Below are positions 6,464 to 15,547 of a stretch of DNA of 55,000 nucleotides, piece after piece. The first letter of the stretch is position 1. Every line of letters starts with the position of its first letter. A program made the translations under genes and the position numbers. The DNA is taken from the NCBI GenBank assembly GCA_024233835.1, contig JACKPC010000004.1, positions 1-55,000 on the forward strand, given 5' to 3'. This DNA comes from Leptospiraceae bacterium. Its GTDB lineage: Bacteria > Spirochaetota > Leptospiria > Leptospirales > Leptospiraceae. The notes beneath the pieces are model-generated. The model was not told the DNA's origin. It saw only the letters and a program-made list of their open reading frames with translations, and did no database searches.

Positions 6464-8014
6464 TTAAACCATTACCTGGAAAATCTTTTTTCCATCCACA
6501 TCATTCCACTCATTGGTGAATTCTTTATTTTTGTTAAAGTTGAATACAACCAGATAACCTAGGTTATGACCTTTGCTATTTAGATAAGATGCCAGCTGTT
6601 CGAGTCCCTCAGTATGATACTCCCTGCCACGCCAAATTTTTAACTCAAGGATATATTCTTTTTTATTAAAGGCAATTATCATGTCGGAGCGTTTTTCGTA
6701 GCTATGCTGGCTTTCTACATAGTAAAAGCCCGTGCCATTTATAATGGGTTTGACGAAGGCGATTAATAATAAACGTCCCTGTCTTTCGTAAAAAACCTCG
6801 TCTTTATTGGAATACGTTTCCTTTACAAATTGCTGGAACTTTAAAAGAACTTTCTCCATCTCCAAATCGCCATTTTTATCTAGGAAGTTAGGTTGAAATA
6901 CATTTCCGGTAACTTTACTATTTTCTCGATCCAGCTTTGCAATGATATGATTGTATAGAACAATTTCAAATATTTTGTTATGAATTTGAACTAACTTATT
7001 TTTATCGGATTTAAAAATTCCAAACATAGTTCCATAGGAAATGATTTTATCTGAGTGAACATAAGATATTTTATCATTTTCAATAAGTAAGCGTTTAACA
7101 AAAGATTCCAAATCATTATTATTTTCTATATTCTTTATTAAATCGTCCACTATCGTAGATTGAGTTTCAATGATTTCTGTTACTGCATCTTGAATTCCTT
7201 CTGTCGTCCAGTTTTTATTTAGTTTTTCATCAATCACCTTACATATCTTACTAGCTAAAAAGGGATAGCCATTAGTAAATTTATAGATTTCATTTGACAT
7301 AAGAGGAATATCCATTCCGGTTTGCAGATCCTTTTCGTAGTCCATAAGCATGGTAGCAATTTCTTCCGGATGAAAAGATAAGTCCACATCAAATTCCGTA
7401 GCTATATTCCAGGGACTGTTAAATTGTTTTTCATCCTCGGGTCTGAGTTTTAGTTTGATATTTTTTATATCGTGGACTCCGGCAAGAATGACGCTGTGAA
7501 AGGTGAAATCCTTGCCGGTATCTCTTTTTAAGTATTTATTTCTAAGTATACCTAAGAAGTTTAAAAAGAGTCTGTAGTTACCGGCTTTGTCTACTTCATC
7601 AATTAAAAGAACAATTTTTTTTTCTGATTTCTTCACCAAATCGGAAATGAAATTTCCCAGCTCCAGTAGGGTTTCGGGTTGAGGAGCTTTTTTTATAGAT
7701 TCAATCAGGACTTGTTCATTTATTATTTCCAGAGATTCTTTTATTAGAGAGATAAAAACTTTGGAAAGAGTGTTTTCATCCTGAAAAGATGAGTCACCAA
7801 TTCCCTCAAAACTGGTTGAAATCAAAAGATAATCGTTTTCCAGTGCTTTTTCCAGGAGATAAAGTGTTGTCGTTTTTCCGAATTGTCTCGGGCGATTGAT
7901 GGTGAAATATTTTCCTTTTTTAATTAGTTCGGTTATTTCTCCAATTTTTTTACCTGTATCAACCATATAATGCAGGTGAGGAATGCAGGTGCCCGTGATA
8001 TTAAACTCTTTCAT
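6464..8014 (-). CDS. AAA-like ATPase with C-terminal PD-(D/E)XK nuclease-like domain
   Basis: Encodes 516 residues. The N-terminal ATPase has the loop NRPRQFGKTTTL in place of a classical Walker A, and IVLLIDEVDKA as Walker B; this is the AAA-like family often written as RPRxFGKT/S. A helical region follows, and the C-terminus carries a nuclease-like core: EKRSDMIIAF, then YILELKIWRG, that is D...ExK. Such proteins occur in many paralogous copies in bacterial genomes and may be mobile or defence-related; their function is not established. It has its own sigma-70-type promoter 10-40 bp upstream and no SD, suggesting a leaderless or near-leaderless mRNA. It is convergent with the SDR gene. Confidence 0.85.
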   Translation of the reverse strand: MKEFNITGTCIPHLHYMVDTGKKIGEITELIKKGKYFTINRPRQFGKTTTLYLLEKALENDYLLISTSFEGIGDSSFQDENTLSKVFISLIKESLEIINEQVLIESIKKAPQPETLLELGNFISDLVKKSEKKIVLLIDEVDKAGNYRLFLNFLGILRNKYLKRDTGKDFTFHSVILAGVHDIKNIKLKLRPEDEKQFNSPWNIATEFDVDLSFHPEEIATMLMDYEKDLQTGMDIPLMSNEIYKFTNGYPFLASKICKVIDEKLNKNWTTEGIQDAVTEIIETQSTIVDDLIKNIENNNDLESFVKRLLIENDKISYVHSDKIISYGTMFGIFKSDKNKLVQIHNKIFEIVLYNHIIAKLDRENSKVTGNVFQPNFLDKNGDLEMEKVLLKFQQFVKETYSNKDEVFYERQGRLLLIAFVKPIINGTGFYYVESQHSYEKRSDMIIAFNKKEYILELKIWRGREYHTEGLEQLASYLNSKGHNLGYLVVFNFNKNKEFTNEWNDVDGKKIFQVMV

Positions 8015-8023
8015 GATTATTTG

Positions 8024-8052
8024 ATTAAAAATAGGATAAAATTATTTGTCAA
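8024..8052 (-). promoter_or_regulatory. Sigma-70-type promoter of the AAA-like ATPase gene
   Basis: Reading the minus strand, TTGACA (8052-8047) and TTTAAT (8029-8024) are separated by 17 nt. The expected transcription start, about 7 nt beyond the -10, falls within a few bases of the ATG at 8014, so little or no leader would exist. This fits the absence of an SD. Confidence 0.55.
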
Positions 8053-8115
8053 TAAACAAACATAAATCTCTAAGCACGCATTGTAATATGTACCTGTGAA
8101 CCTGAAGAGAGTTCT

Positions 8116-10173
8116 TTACTTCTCCCTGGACATGAGGATTTCATTTACGAGTGCATCCATCTGATATACTTTCTCCAGACTTTCTATAATGGCTTTCGCA
8201 TGAACGGAAATCGCCCGACCCCGTTTCATTGAGAATACATAATCCCAGGAATGACTGTAAGCATTTCCATCAAAGATAAGGGCCGAGTATTCAAGGTTTT
8301 TATTAAATACCGGACTTCCGGAATTACCACCGGTTATATCATTGGTACTTACAATATTTAAAGGAGTTTTAAGTTCCAGATCTTTTAAATTCTTCTTTAT
8401 AAGCGGAGAAAGTTGAAACGGTGGTTCTTCCTCAAAAGATAAAGCCCTATCTACAAGACCGTAAAATGTTGTTTTATAGGGAAGTTTTCCGGTTCTATCC
8501 CTGTAGCCTTTTACAGTTCCGTAACTAAGTCTGAGTGAAAAGTTGGCATCCGGATATAATCTTTTACCGTATTTATAATACTTTAGTTTTCCATAAGCAA
8601 GATTCTCTTTTTCCAGTATATCACTCACTCTAAATTCATACCATTGACGAAACTTTCTCTTATAGGGTTCTAACTTTCGTACCCAGAGAAGCAAAGGATC
8701 TTTAGACTTCAATATAGATTCTCTTTTTCCCTCTAATAAGTTCTTACGAAAATTTGAATCTTGAAATGAAGTAGATTCTATAAGCCTTTTAGCAAGATTT
8801 TCAGGTTTTTCTTTTCCGAGAAGAATTCGAATCCACTCATGCTTTCTGCCAAGTTGATTTCTACTTTCTTCGAGGGATTTGGCAAAGGTAAATATTTCCA
8901 AATCTTTATAGATGGGTGCTTGAGACAGGAGATAAAACTTTAAGGAAGCAAGTCTGGACTCTCGGTATTCCGGATAACGTATAGAATCAGGTTTAGCGGT
9001 TTCTATTGCATATAAATAAAACATCATGGCATACGAAACTAATTTTGACTCAGGCAATGAAGTATAAAAGATTTCTTTTTTCTTCTTTCTCTTTTCATTC
9101 AGGGCTTTATCGATGCGGTAATAAAAAGGTCCCAGCTCTTTTTTATAGTTCCTATGCTTCTGTAAGAAATATTTTAGTTCTTTATCTTCTTTCTCTTTTT
9201 TTTGCATTACAGACTTTGAAAGAAGACCTTTCCACTTTCCATGAATCGCTTTCAAGCCATTCGAGATACGATAAATCTTATCCTGCACTTCTCTTTCTTT
9301 TTCCCTGGATTGAACTGCATACTGATGATAATTTTTCAGCTTTTTCTTCAGCATTTGAATTAGTTCCGGAAAGGCCTGGTCTCGTTCATAAACCAATTCA
9401 GAATAAGTTTTTCCCCTTTCGGTCTTTCCGGGATGTCCGGAAACAAATACAAGTTCTCCTTCCTTCAATTCCTCTTTCGCCCAACGAAAATAATATTTAC
9501 TTTCAATAGGTTTATTATTCTCGTATATTCTAAAAAACGCATAATCCAGAGCAAAGCGAGGATAGTTAAAATTATCATAATCCCCTCCAAAAAAAGCAGC
9601 CTGCAATTCCGGAGCCATAACCAGTCGAACATCAGTATATTTTTTATACATATATATCCAGTGTTCGGCATGATTGTATAGGCTTACAATATCGGAACGA
9701 TAACCCGTCTTCTCTTCGGCCTCACGGCTTAGACGAGAAAGAATTTCTTTCAGCCTTTTTTTTCTCTCTCCGGCGGTTTTTACCCCTCTTAGATACGCAT
9801 CTACTTCAGGACTAATATTTTCATAGGCAAGAAGAACATTTATCTCCAGATCCGGACATTTTATTTCATCAGTTCTTTTTCTGGCAAAAAAACCGTCTTT
9901 CACAAAATTATTTTTGGCAGTTGATAGCTTCTGAACCTGACCTAAAGCAACATGATGATTGGTAATCACCAGCCCTTCGTCTGAAACAAAGGCACCCGAG
10001 CCTCCATCATTAAAACGAACTGAAGAAAGCCTTGCTTTTCTTAACCAGGCTTCCGTCAATGTAAAACCATATTTTCTTTTTATTTGCTCAACAGGTGGAT
10101 TATCAAAAGACCACATCCCCTCATCTGCAAAAATGGGAAAATTAAAAAGAAATAGGAAAATGAAAATTTTCAA
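8116..10173 (-). CDS. S46-family dipeptidyl-peptidase (DPP7/DPP11-like)
   Basis: Encodes 685 residues with a short signal peptide (KIFIFLFLFNFPIFA) followed by EGMWSFDNPP, typical of mature S46 proteins. The trypsin-like triad is visible: His74 in VITNHHVALGQ, the Asp in RFALDYAFFRIY and the Ser in DITGGNSGSPVFN. A long helical insertion between Asp and Ser matches the family. S46 enzymes remove dipeptides from the N-terminus of periplasmic peptides. The residue in ALIFDGNAY is Gly where acidic-specific DPP11 enzymes carry Arg, suggesting DPP7-like preference for hydrophobic residues (inference from memory of the family). The TTG start at 10173 overlaps the TGA of the preceding lipoprotein gene, with GGAAG as SD. 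It is the last gene of a four-gene operon. Confidence 0.9.
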   Translation of the reverse strand: MKIFIFLFLFNFPIFADEGMWSFDNPPVEQIKRKYGFTLTEAWLRKARLSSVRFNDGGSGAFVSDEGLVITNHHVALGQVQKLSTAKNNFVKDGFFARKRTDEIKCPDLEINVLLAYENISPEVDAYLRGVKTAGERKKRLKEILSRLSREAEEKTGYRSDIVSLYNHAEHWIYMYKKYTDVRLVMAPELQAAFFGGDYDNFNYPRFALDYAFFRIYENNKPIESKYYFRWAKEELKEGELVFVSGHPGKTERGKTYSELVYERDQAFPELIQMLKKKLKNYHQYAVQSREKEREVQDKIYRISNGLKAIHGKWKGLLSKSVMQKKEKEDKELKYFLQKHRNYKKELGPFYYRIDKALNEKRKKKKEIFYTSLPESKLVSYAMMFYLYAIETAKPDSIRYPEYRESRLASLKFYLLSQAPIYKDLEIFTFAKSLEESRNQLGRKHEWIRILLGKEKPENLAKRLIESTSFQDSNFRKNLLEGKRESILKSKDPLLLWVRKLEPYKRKFRQWYEFRVSDILEKENLAYGKLKYYKYGKRLYPDANFSLRLSYGTVKGYRDRTGKLPYKTTFYGLVDRALSFEEEPPFQLSPLIKKNLKDLELKTPLNIVSTNDITGGNSGSPVFNKNLEYSALIFDGNAYSHSWDYVFSMKRGRAISVHAKAIIESLEKVYQMDALVNEILMSREK

Positions 10174-10862
10174 TATTCACTTCCGATAATAGAGCGTTCT
10201 TCTTTCGGTACTAATTTTCTATTATGAAACCATGAATCCTCTCGTTTCAAATCCTGAAGGTCTTTTCCTTTCATGGCTTTCTCCTCAAGTGCCAGACTCG
10301 ATTTGGAAATAATATAACTATCATAGATACCATCAAAGTTTGTATCTACCTCAGCCCGGGTACTCCAAAAAGTTCTATCTGCTTTTCCATCAAAATTCGT
10401 ATCCACCTCTTTACGAACTTTATTTTTTAGAAAATTATAATATACAGTTGTTTCAAAATATCCATCCTTATCTTTATCTTCCTGGCTCATAGCGATAAAG
10501 TTATTTGGAAGCAACCACTTAATGGTATCAATTTTACCATCCAAATCTGTATCTTCTTCTTCATGAACTTTCACCGGGTCTTTGACTTTTTGGCCTTTTT
10601 TAGTAGCTGAACTTAATCCGGCCCAGATAAACGTATCTGATAAACCATCCAGATTTCTATCCATTTCCTGATATACAATACGATAATTATCGGGGTCATT
10701 CACCACATAAGCCATGGTATCCACTTTTTTATCATCATTTGTATCCTGCCGGCTTGAAATCATTTCATTACCAAAACGAAAGTTTTTCCCGGAAAATTCT
10801 TTCTTTTTACAGAAAGAAAGAAAAATGGAAAGAAATAGTATTAGCAATATATTGTGTAACAT
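10170..10862 (-). CDS. Lipoprotein with aspartate-rich calcium-loop-like repeats
   Basis: Encodes 230 residues. The lipobox is MLHNILLILFLSIFLSFC with Cys18. The mature part holds about six copies of a D-x-[ND]-x-D-G-x-x-D motif: DTNDDKKVD, DRNLDGLSD, DTDLDGKID, DKDKDGYFE, DTNFDGKAD and DTNFDGIYD. Each is followed by an aromatic strand (TFIW, TIKW, TTVYY, TFW). These resemble dockerin, EF-hand or thrombospondin type 3 calcium loops, so Ca2+ binding is likely but untested. AAGGAG lies just upstream of the ATG. It follows the GGDEF-EAL gene by 8 nt and overlaps the S46 gene by 4 nt, so it is co-expressed with both. Probably anchored on the periplasmic or outer face; no partner is known. Confidence 0.8.
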   Translation of the reverse strand: MLHNILLILFLSIFLSFCKKKEFSGKNFRFGNEMISSRQDTNDDKKVDTMAYVVNDPDNYRIVYQEMDRNLDGLSDTFIWAGLSSATKKGQKVKDPVKVHEEEDTDLDGKIDTIKWLLPNNFIAMSQEDKDKDGYFETTVYYNFLKNKVRKEVDTNFDGKADRTFWSTRAEVDTNFDGIYDSYIISKSSLALEEKAMKGKDLQDLKREDSWFHNRKLVPKEERSIIGSEY

Positions 10863-10870
10863 AATTCTCC

Positions 10871-12640
10871 TTATGAAAATTTATTTATAATACTTTCTAA
10901 TTCTTGAATCGGAAGAGGACGACTGAAGTAAAAACCCTGAAATTCATCACAATGCAAATCCTGCAAGAAACGAAGTTGCTCTTCAGTTTCAATTCCTTCC
11001 GCAGTAACAGTTAAATTCAAGTTATGAGCCAGATCTATAATTGAACGAACAATCGCACTCGAATCTTTCTTATCCGGAACATCAACGATAAAAGAACGAT
11101 CGATCTTTAAGTTGTCTATAGGTAAATTTTTTAAATAAGCAAAAGAGGAATATCCCGTTCCAAAGTCATCTATTGAAACTTTCAAGCCCGCCTGTTTCAT
11201 CATCATGATCTTCTTAATATTTTCCTCCGTTTTTTCCATCAAAGTACTTTCGGTAAACTCAATCTGCAAGTGCTCCGCATTTATACCGGAGGACTGAATT
11301 TTCTGTAGTAAGATTTCAACAAAGTCTGCGCGACTAAATTGTATCCCGGAAACATTAAAAGCAAGGGAATATTCAGGATTCGTAGGAAGAAAAAATGTTT
11401 TTAGATCTCGCAAAACATAGTCTATAACAATTTGTCCTGCTTGAATAATTAAACCGGTTTCTTCCAATAAGGGTATAAAATAGACAGGGGATATGATTCC
11501 CTCATTCGGTTCATTCCAACGAAGCAAAGCTTCCCAACCACATATTTTCCCTGTTCTCAGAGAAATTTTAGGTTGATAAACAAGGAAAAACTCTCCATTC
11601 TGCAAAGCTTTTCGAAGCTTCAGTTCTAAGCTAAGGCGATTGTAAGTTTTTAAATTTAAGCCGGGGGAATAAAAATGAACAATGCTTTGCTGAGAAGGGC
11701 TATGTTTTGCCTGTAGTCTGGCCGTTTCAGCATTGGCAATCAAAGATTCCAAATTGCGGGTATCTTCCGGGTATACACTAATTCCCGCACTGATAGGTAT
11801 ATATAAAGACTCATTTTCAACCAGGAAAGGAGTGTTAAACTTTTCTATTAAACTTTCACAGATCAAAGAAAGAAAATTCAGATCAGATAAATCGCTCAAG
11901 ATGATAGCAAATTCATCTCCGCTGATGCGGGAAATACTATGAGCTTTAGGTAAAAAACTTCTCAAACGGGAAGGAACTTCTTTTAAACAGAGATCTCCAA
12001 TTCTATGGCCAAATTTATCATTGATGTAATGAAAATTTTTAAGGTCGATAACAATCAATACAAGAAACATCCCCTTTTGCAAGTCAGCGATTTCCTGTTG
12101 TAAAATTTCTCGAAATAAAAAACGATTATTCAAACCGGTTAGAGGATCCTTATGCAACAAAAAGTTAATTTCTTCTTCCTGTTTTTTCGAACGAGAAATA
12201 TCTGAAAATATAGCTATATAATAAAGTATTTTAGTTTGAGAATAATCCTTTATAGAAGTAATGGTTAACCACTTTAGATATATCTCACCACTTTTTTTCC
12301 GATCCCAAACCTCTCCCTGCCATTGTCCTTTTTCAATTAATCCCCCCCACATGTCTTTATAGAAATTTTGATCATGCTTTCCCGATTTCATAACTCTTGG
12401 ATTCTTACCGACGATATCAACCGGAATGTAACCTGTAATATTAGAAAATGCTTGATTTACACAAATAATGTTGCCTTCGATTCCGGTTATCATGATGGCT
12501 TCATTCGAACTATTGAAGATTTTCTGCAACATATCTATCTTTACATAAGCATCTTTGAGAGCATCTCCACTCTCATTATTCTGATAATGGCTTATGACTG
12601 TTTCTATCAGTCGATGGGTATGTAAAAAAAAAGGACTCAT
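10871..12640 (-). CDS. PAS-GGDEF-EAL c-di-GMP signalling protein
   Basis: Encodes 589 residues with no membrane segment. A PAS domain lies at about 30-150 (EAIMITGIEGNIICVNQAF, KSGEIYLKWLTIT), GGDEF at about 160-325 and EAL at about 335-589. The GGDEF core reads RISGDEFAIIL, so the first Gly is Ser, and no RxxD inhibitory site precedes it; cyclase activity is uncertain. The EAL domain keeps GWEALLRW, EFTESTLM, DDFGTGYSSFAYL, LKIDRSF, AEGIET and QGFYFSRPL, so phosphodiesterase activity is likely. Its ATG overlaps the stop of the SpoIIE-like gene as ATGA. PAS probably senses a small ligand or redox state and sets c-di-GMP turnover. The phosphatase upstream is a natural regulatory partner. Confidence 0.93.
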   Translation of the reverse strand: MSPFFLHTHRLIETVISHYQNNESGDALKDAYVKIDMLQKIFNSSNEAIMITGIEGNIICVNQAFSNITGYIPVDIVGKNPRVMKSGKHDQNFYKDMWGGLIEKGQWQGEVWDRKKSGEIYLKWLTITSIKDYSQTKILYYIAIFSDISRSKKQEEEINFLLHKDPLTGLNNRFLFREILQQEIADLQKGMFLVLIVIDLKNFHYINDKFGHRIGDLCLKEVPSRLRSFLPKAHSISRISGDEFAIILSDLSDLNFLSLICESLIEKFNTPFLVENESLYIPISAGISVYPEDTRNLESLIANAETARLQAKHSPSQQSIVHFYSPGLNLKTYNRLSLELKLRKALQNGEFFLVYQPKISLRTGKICGWEALLRWNEPNEGIISPVYFIPLLEETGLIIQAGQIVIDYVLRDLKTFFLPTNPEYSLAFNVSGIQFSRADFVEILLQKIQSSGINAEHLQIEFTESTLMEKTEENIKKIMMMKQAGLKVSIDDFGTGYSSFAYLKNLPIDNLKIDRSFIVDVPDKKDSSAIVRSIIDLAHNLNLTVTAEGIETEEQLRFLQDLHCDEFQGFYFSRPLPIQELESIINKFS

Positions 12641-14616
12641 GAACTGGTATCGATTTTTTTTCTTATGGCAACAAGAGTAATATCATCCTGCTGTTCTGAA
12701 TTTCCCATAAACTGAAGTATCTCTTTATTAATATGTTCTAACATAGCTTTAATACCCAGATGCTTCCATTTCTTAAAAGCATCCAATAATCTGTATTCTT
12801 CAAATAGTTCTCCTCTACGATTCATTGCTTCAGTAGCTCCATCTGTGTACATTAGAAGAATATCACCTTCTCCTAATTTAACAAAGGATTCATTAAAAAA
12901 GGAGCTTATATCGCTTTCTATACCGAGAATGATACCACCGGTAGAAACAAGCTCAACCTGATCTTCCTTGTAGCGATATACCGCAATATTTCCATGCCCC
13001 GCCCCGCTGAAAACAATTTCACTTGTCTCGTATTGTAAATGAAAAATAATCAGAGACATGAATCTTAAAATAACCGAATTTTTATAGTTATAATGCAGAA
13101 AGGTATTTACAGCTTTGATTATTTCCCAGGTAGAAGCTTCTTTTCGAACAATCGAATGTATTACAGTTCGAGCTGTAGCCATAACCATCCCTGCCGGTAT
13201 CCCCTTTCCTGAAACATCTCCAATAGCCACAATGATATCCTTTTTATCAGGTGAGACAATAATGTCATAGTAGTCTCCACCGATTTCTCTTGCCGGTTTC
13301 ATGAAACCGGCAAATTCATAATGATTATTTTCCGGCATAAATTGGGGTAATAAATTCAGTTGTATATCACTGGCAATTTGAACTTCTTTCTCCAGTCTTT
13401 CCTTTATGGCCATTTTTTGAGTTAGAAAAGAATTTTCGATAGTGATTTTAACCTGATTATAATAGTCTCTTAATAGTGCGATTTCATCTTCACTGAAATG
13501 CCTTCTCGTATTCCAGCCCATTAAAAAAACAAATTCTTTCCCATCTATGATAAAAGGAGGTAAAACAAGAACTTCAGCTCTTTTATATCCAAAACTAAAT
13601 AAACAGGGATTATCCTTAATATGTAAAAGCCTTGCATCTTCATTCCGAAATAGTTTTTCAAAACTCTCCAATGAATTTGTTATTTCTAATTTATCTAAAT
13701 CTAAAGATTCTAAGGTTCTTTGTAAACGATGAGCTGTTATCAGTTTTGCATCTCTGTCATATTCCAGTAAGATATTAATCCGTGTATTAATAAAACCTGA
13801 AATAGAAAGCAAGGTCATCTTAATAATTTCTGTACTATTATTTAAGTATAACTTATTTAAAAGCAGGCAAGCAGAATTTAGATTCACGTAATCGATATAA
13901 CGTTTATTCGCTTTTGCATAACTAATTGCATTCTGGAGAGCAATTCCAAATTGGTGCAGGATAGGAGTAACAAGATGTGTATGCTGGAGAATTTTTTTAG
14001 CCTGTCCTATATCTTTGAAATCCAGTGAAACAAGTCCCAGTGCTTCTCCATTTGAAAAAACGGGTAGGATAATGCTATACTGGGTTCCGGTAATTCTCCT
14101 ATAGAGTTCATCATAACGATTCCCTTTATGGACACTATGAAACACAACATCTCTTTTTTCGATACAGGTAGAATAAATATTATCAGGTTCTTCGTAGGCA
14201 TACCTTAATTTCTGAGCCTTTCTCTGCATCTTTTTTTCTGAAGTATAATATCTCACGAGTTCATAGCTTTTAGAAAGATCATTTTTTAATATAATAGCAG
14301 ACTGCTCAACTTCCAGCCTGGCATTGAATATCGATAAAAGCCTGGTATAAATTTCTTCAGCTTTTAAACCTGAATCAAAAATTGTAATAAATTCATTTAG
14401 AAGAGCGGAATCATCTGCGGTCCGAAAAAAGCTACTGATACGTTTTTTTTTCCGTTTCTCCAGAATCCACTCTTTACCGCAGGTGGAACAGAAAAATCTA
14501 CCATTGCTTGTCTCTCCGTCAGGAATCCTGGATTCCTCACAGAGTAAACAGACCATATCATTGGAAGCGATGTTTTGCACTGAGAAAAGCATAAGAATGA
14601 CAATCTTTTTTCGCAA
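12637..14616 (-). CDS. Zinc-ribbon/GAF/SpoIIE-type (PP2C) serine phosphatase
   Basis: Encodes 659 residues. The N-terminus has a four-Cys ribbon (CLLC at 23-26 and CSTC at 43-46). Two GAF-like regions follow (about 70-235, including YSIILPVFSNGEALGLVSLD, and about 250-410). The PP2C/SpoIIE domain at about 440-655 has metal-binding motifs FMKPAREIGGDYYDI, AIGDVSGKGIPAGMVMA, LLMYTDGATEAMN and QQDDITLVAI. Such RsbU-like phosphatases act on anti-anti-sigma (STAS) proteins in partner-switching pathways; a STAS protein is encoded at 25573, but no link is shown. The start is uncertain: a TTG at 14616 without clear SD is given, and an ATG at 14556 also retains the ribbon. It is the first gene of the operon. 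Confidence 0.9.
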   Translation of the reverse strand: MRKKIVILMLFSVQNIASNDMVCLLCEESRIPDGETSNGRFFCSTCGKEWILEKRKKKRISSFFRTADDSALLNEFITIFDSGLKAEEIYTRLLSIFNARLEVEQSAIILKNDLSKSYELVRYYTSEKKMQRKAQKLRYAYEEPDNIYSTCIEKRDVVFHSVHKGNRYDELYRRITGTQYSIILPVFSNGEALGLVSLDFKDIGQAKKILQHTHLVTPILHQFGIALQNAISYAKANKRYIDYVNLNSACLLLNKLYLNNSTEIIKMTLLSISGFINTRINILLEYDRDAKLITAHRLQRTLESLDLDKLEITNSLESFEKLFRNEDARLLHIKDNPCLFSFGYKRAEVLVLPPFIIDGKEFVFLMGWNTRRHFSEDEIALLRDYYNQVKITIENSFLTQKMAIKERLEKEVQIASDIQLNLLPQFMPENNHYEFAGFMKPAREIGGDYYDIIVSPDKKDIIVAIGDVSGKGIPAGMVMATARTVIHSIVRKEASTWEIIKAVNTFLHYNYKNSVILRFMSLIIFHLQYETSEIVFSGAGHGNIAVYRYKEDQVELVSTGGIILGIESDISSFFNESFVKLGEGDILLMYTDGATEAMNRRGELFEEYRLLDAFKKWKHLGIKAMLEHINKEILQFMGNSEQQDDITLVAIRKKIDTSS

Positions 14617-14733
14617 CCATTTATTTTCTATGGATTAAAGAAATAAGATACTTCTCCATCACCTTAATAAAAGCTTGTATTGAAGTTTTATATCGAGACT
14701 CCGATACTTTTAAAATAAGAACAGGATTCTGGA

Positions 14734-15534
14734 ATGGATGAAGAAGTTAGAAAAAAGTTTGAAACCTACCAAAAAAGCAAGGAAAACAGTAATAGAATCG
14801 TTATTTTTACCATAATTGCTGTATTTTTAGGCCTGGCGGCCTTTTTTTACTATTTACAAAAAAAGGATCTGGTAGTCGAAGAAGAAAACTATGAAAAAAA
14901 AGCGATTGTTCAGAAACTCAAACTTCAAAAGGAATACCTTAGAGAAGAAAAACTCCTGGAAATCGATTCAAGCCCGGTCCTTGAATACTTTCGCCGAAGA
15001 ATGCTTTACTACCACCAGGTAGCCCCCAAACGAGCAGAAGATCTATTGGTTCTGGACTTACAACGTGATTTTCCCGGAGAAAAAGGAAAAGTTCTTTCTG
15101 AATTATTGAAGCTTTACAACGAATATATAAAATATCTGGACCAAATCGATAAAGATGAAAAGTTAGATAGGTATCAAAAAATTATAGAAAAAGAGAAAGT
15201 AAAAAAAGTTGTCTGGGGGGAAGAATTGAGTAAGTTATTCTTTCCACCAAAAGATTACGATACCATTGAAAAATTCTATGCATACACAGAAAGATATTTG
15301 AAGAAAAATGCAGACAAAGATAGTAAAACAAAATCGAACCATATCCAAAAGGCCAGGCAGGAAATTTATGGAGATAATTACAAAAAACTATATACCTATG
15401 AGCCTTTCAGCCAACAGCTTAAACTGGAAATAAAAATTCATGAAAGAGAAATGAGTATCATGGATGAAAAAGAAAAAACGGTCTTAATCAACGATTTAAA
15501 ACAGAGGCTTCGAGAAGCCTCTTATCAACAATAA
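14734..15534 (+). CDS. Single-pass membrane protein, possible lipase-chaperone (LifO)-like
   Basis: Encodes 266 residues. A cytoplasmic N-terminus of about 20 residues is followed by one TM helix (IVIFTIIAVFLGLAAFFYYL) and then an almost entirely helical, highly charged periplasmic part. The layout resembles lipase-specific foldases: one N-terminal anchor, then VLEYFRRRMLYYHQ about where LifO has its R-x-x-FDY motif, and later RQEIYGDNYKKLYTYE and MDEKEKTVLINDLKQRL, like the LifO R..FG...LF..E and K...L..L segments. The match is from memory and weak. No lipase gene adjoins it, so its partner would be encoded elsewhere. AGGATT serves as SD. It is divergent from the phosphatase gene and convergent with the OmpL47-like gene. 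Confidence 0.55.
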   Translation: MDEEVRKKFETYQKSKENSNRIVIFTIIAVFLGLAAFFYYLQKKDLVVEEENYEKKAIVQKLKLQKEYLREEKLLEIDSSPVLEYFRRRMLYYHQVAPKRAEDLLVLDLQRDFPGEKGKVLSELLKLYNEYIKYLDQIDKDEKLDRYQKIIEKEKVKKVVWGEELSKLFFPPKDYDTIEKFYAYTERYLKKNADKDSKTKSNHIQKARQEIYGDNYKKLYTYEPFSQQLKLEIKIHEREMSIMDEKEKTVLINDLKQRLREASYQQ

Positions 15535-15547
15535 TTTAAAGACTCTC

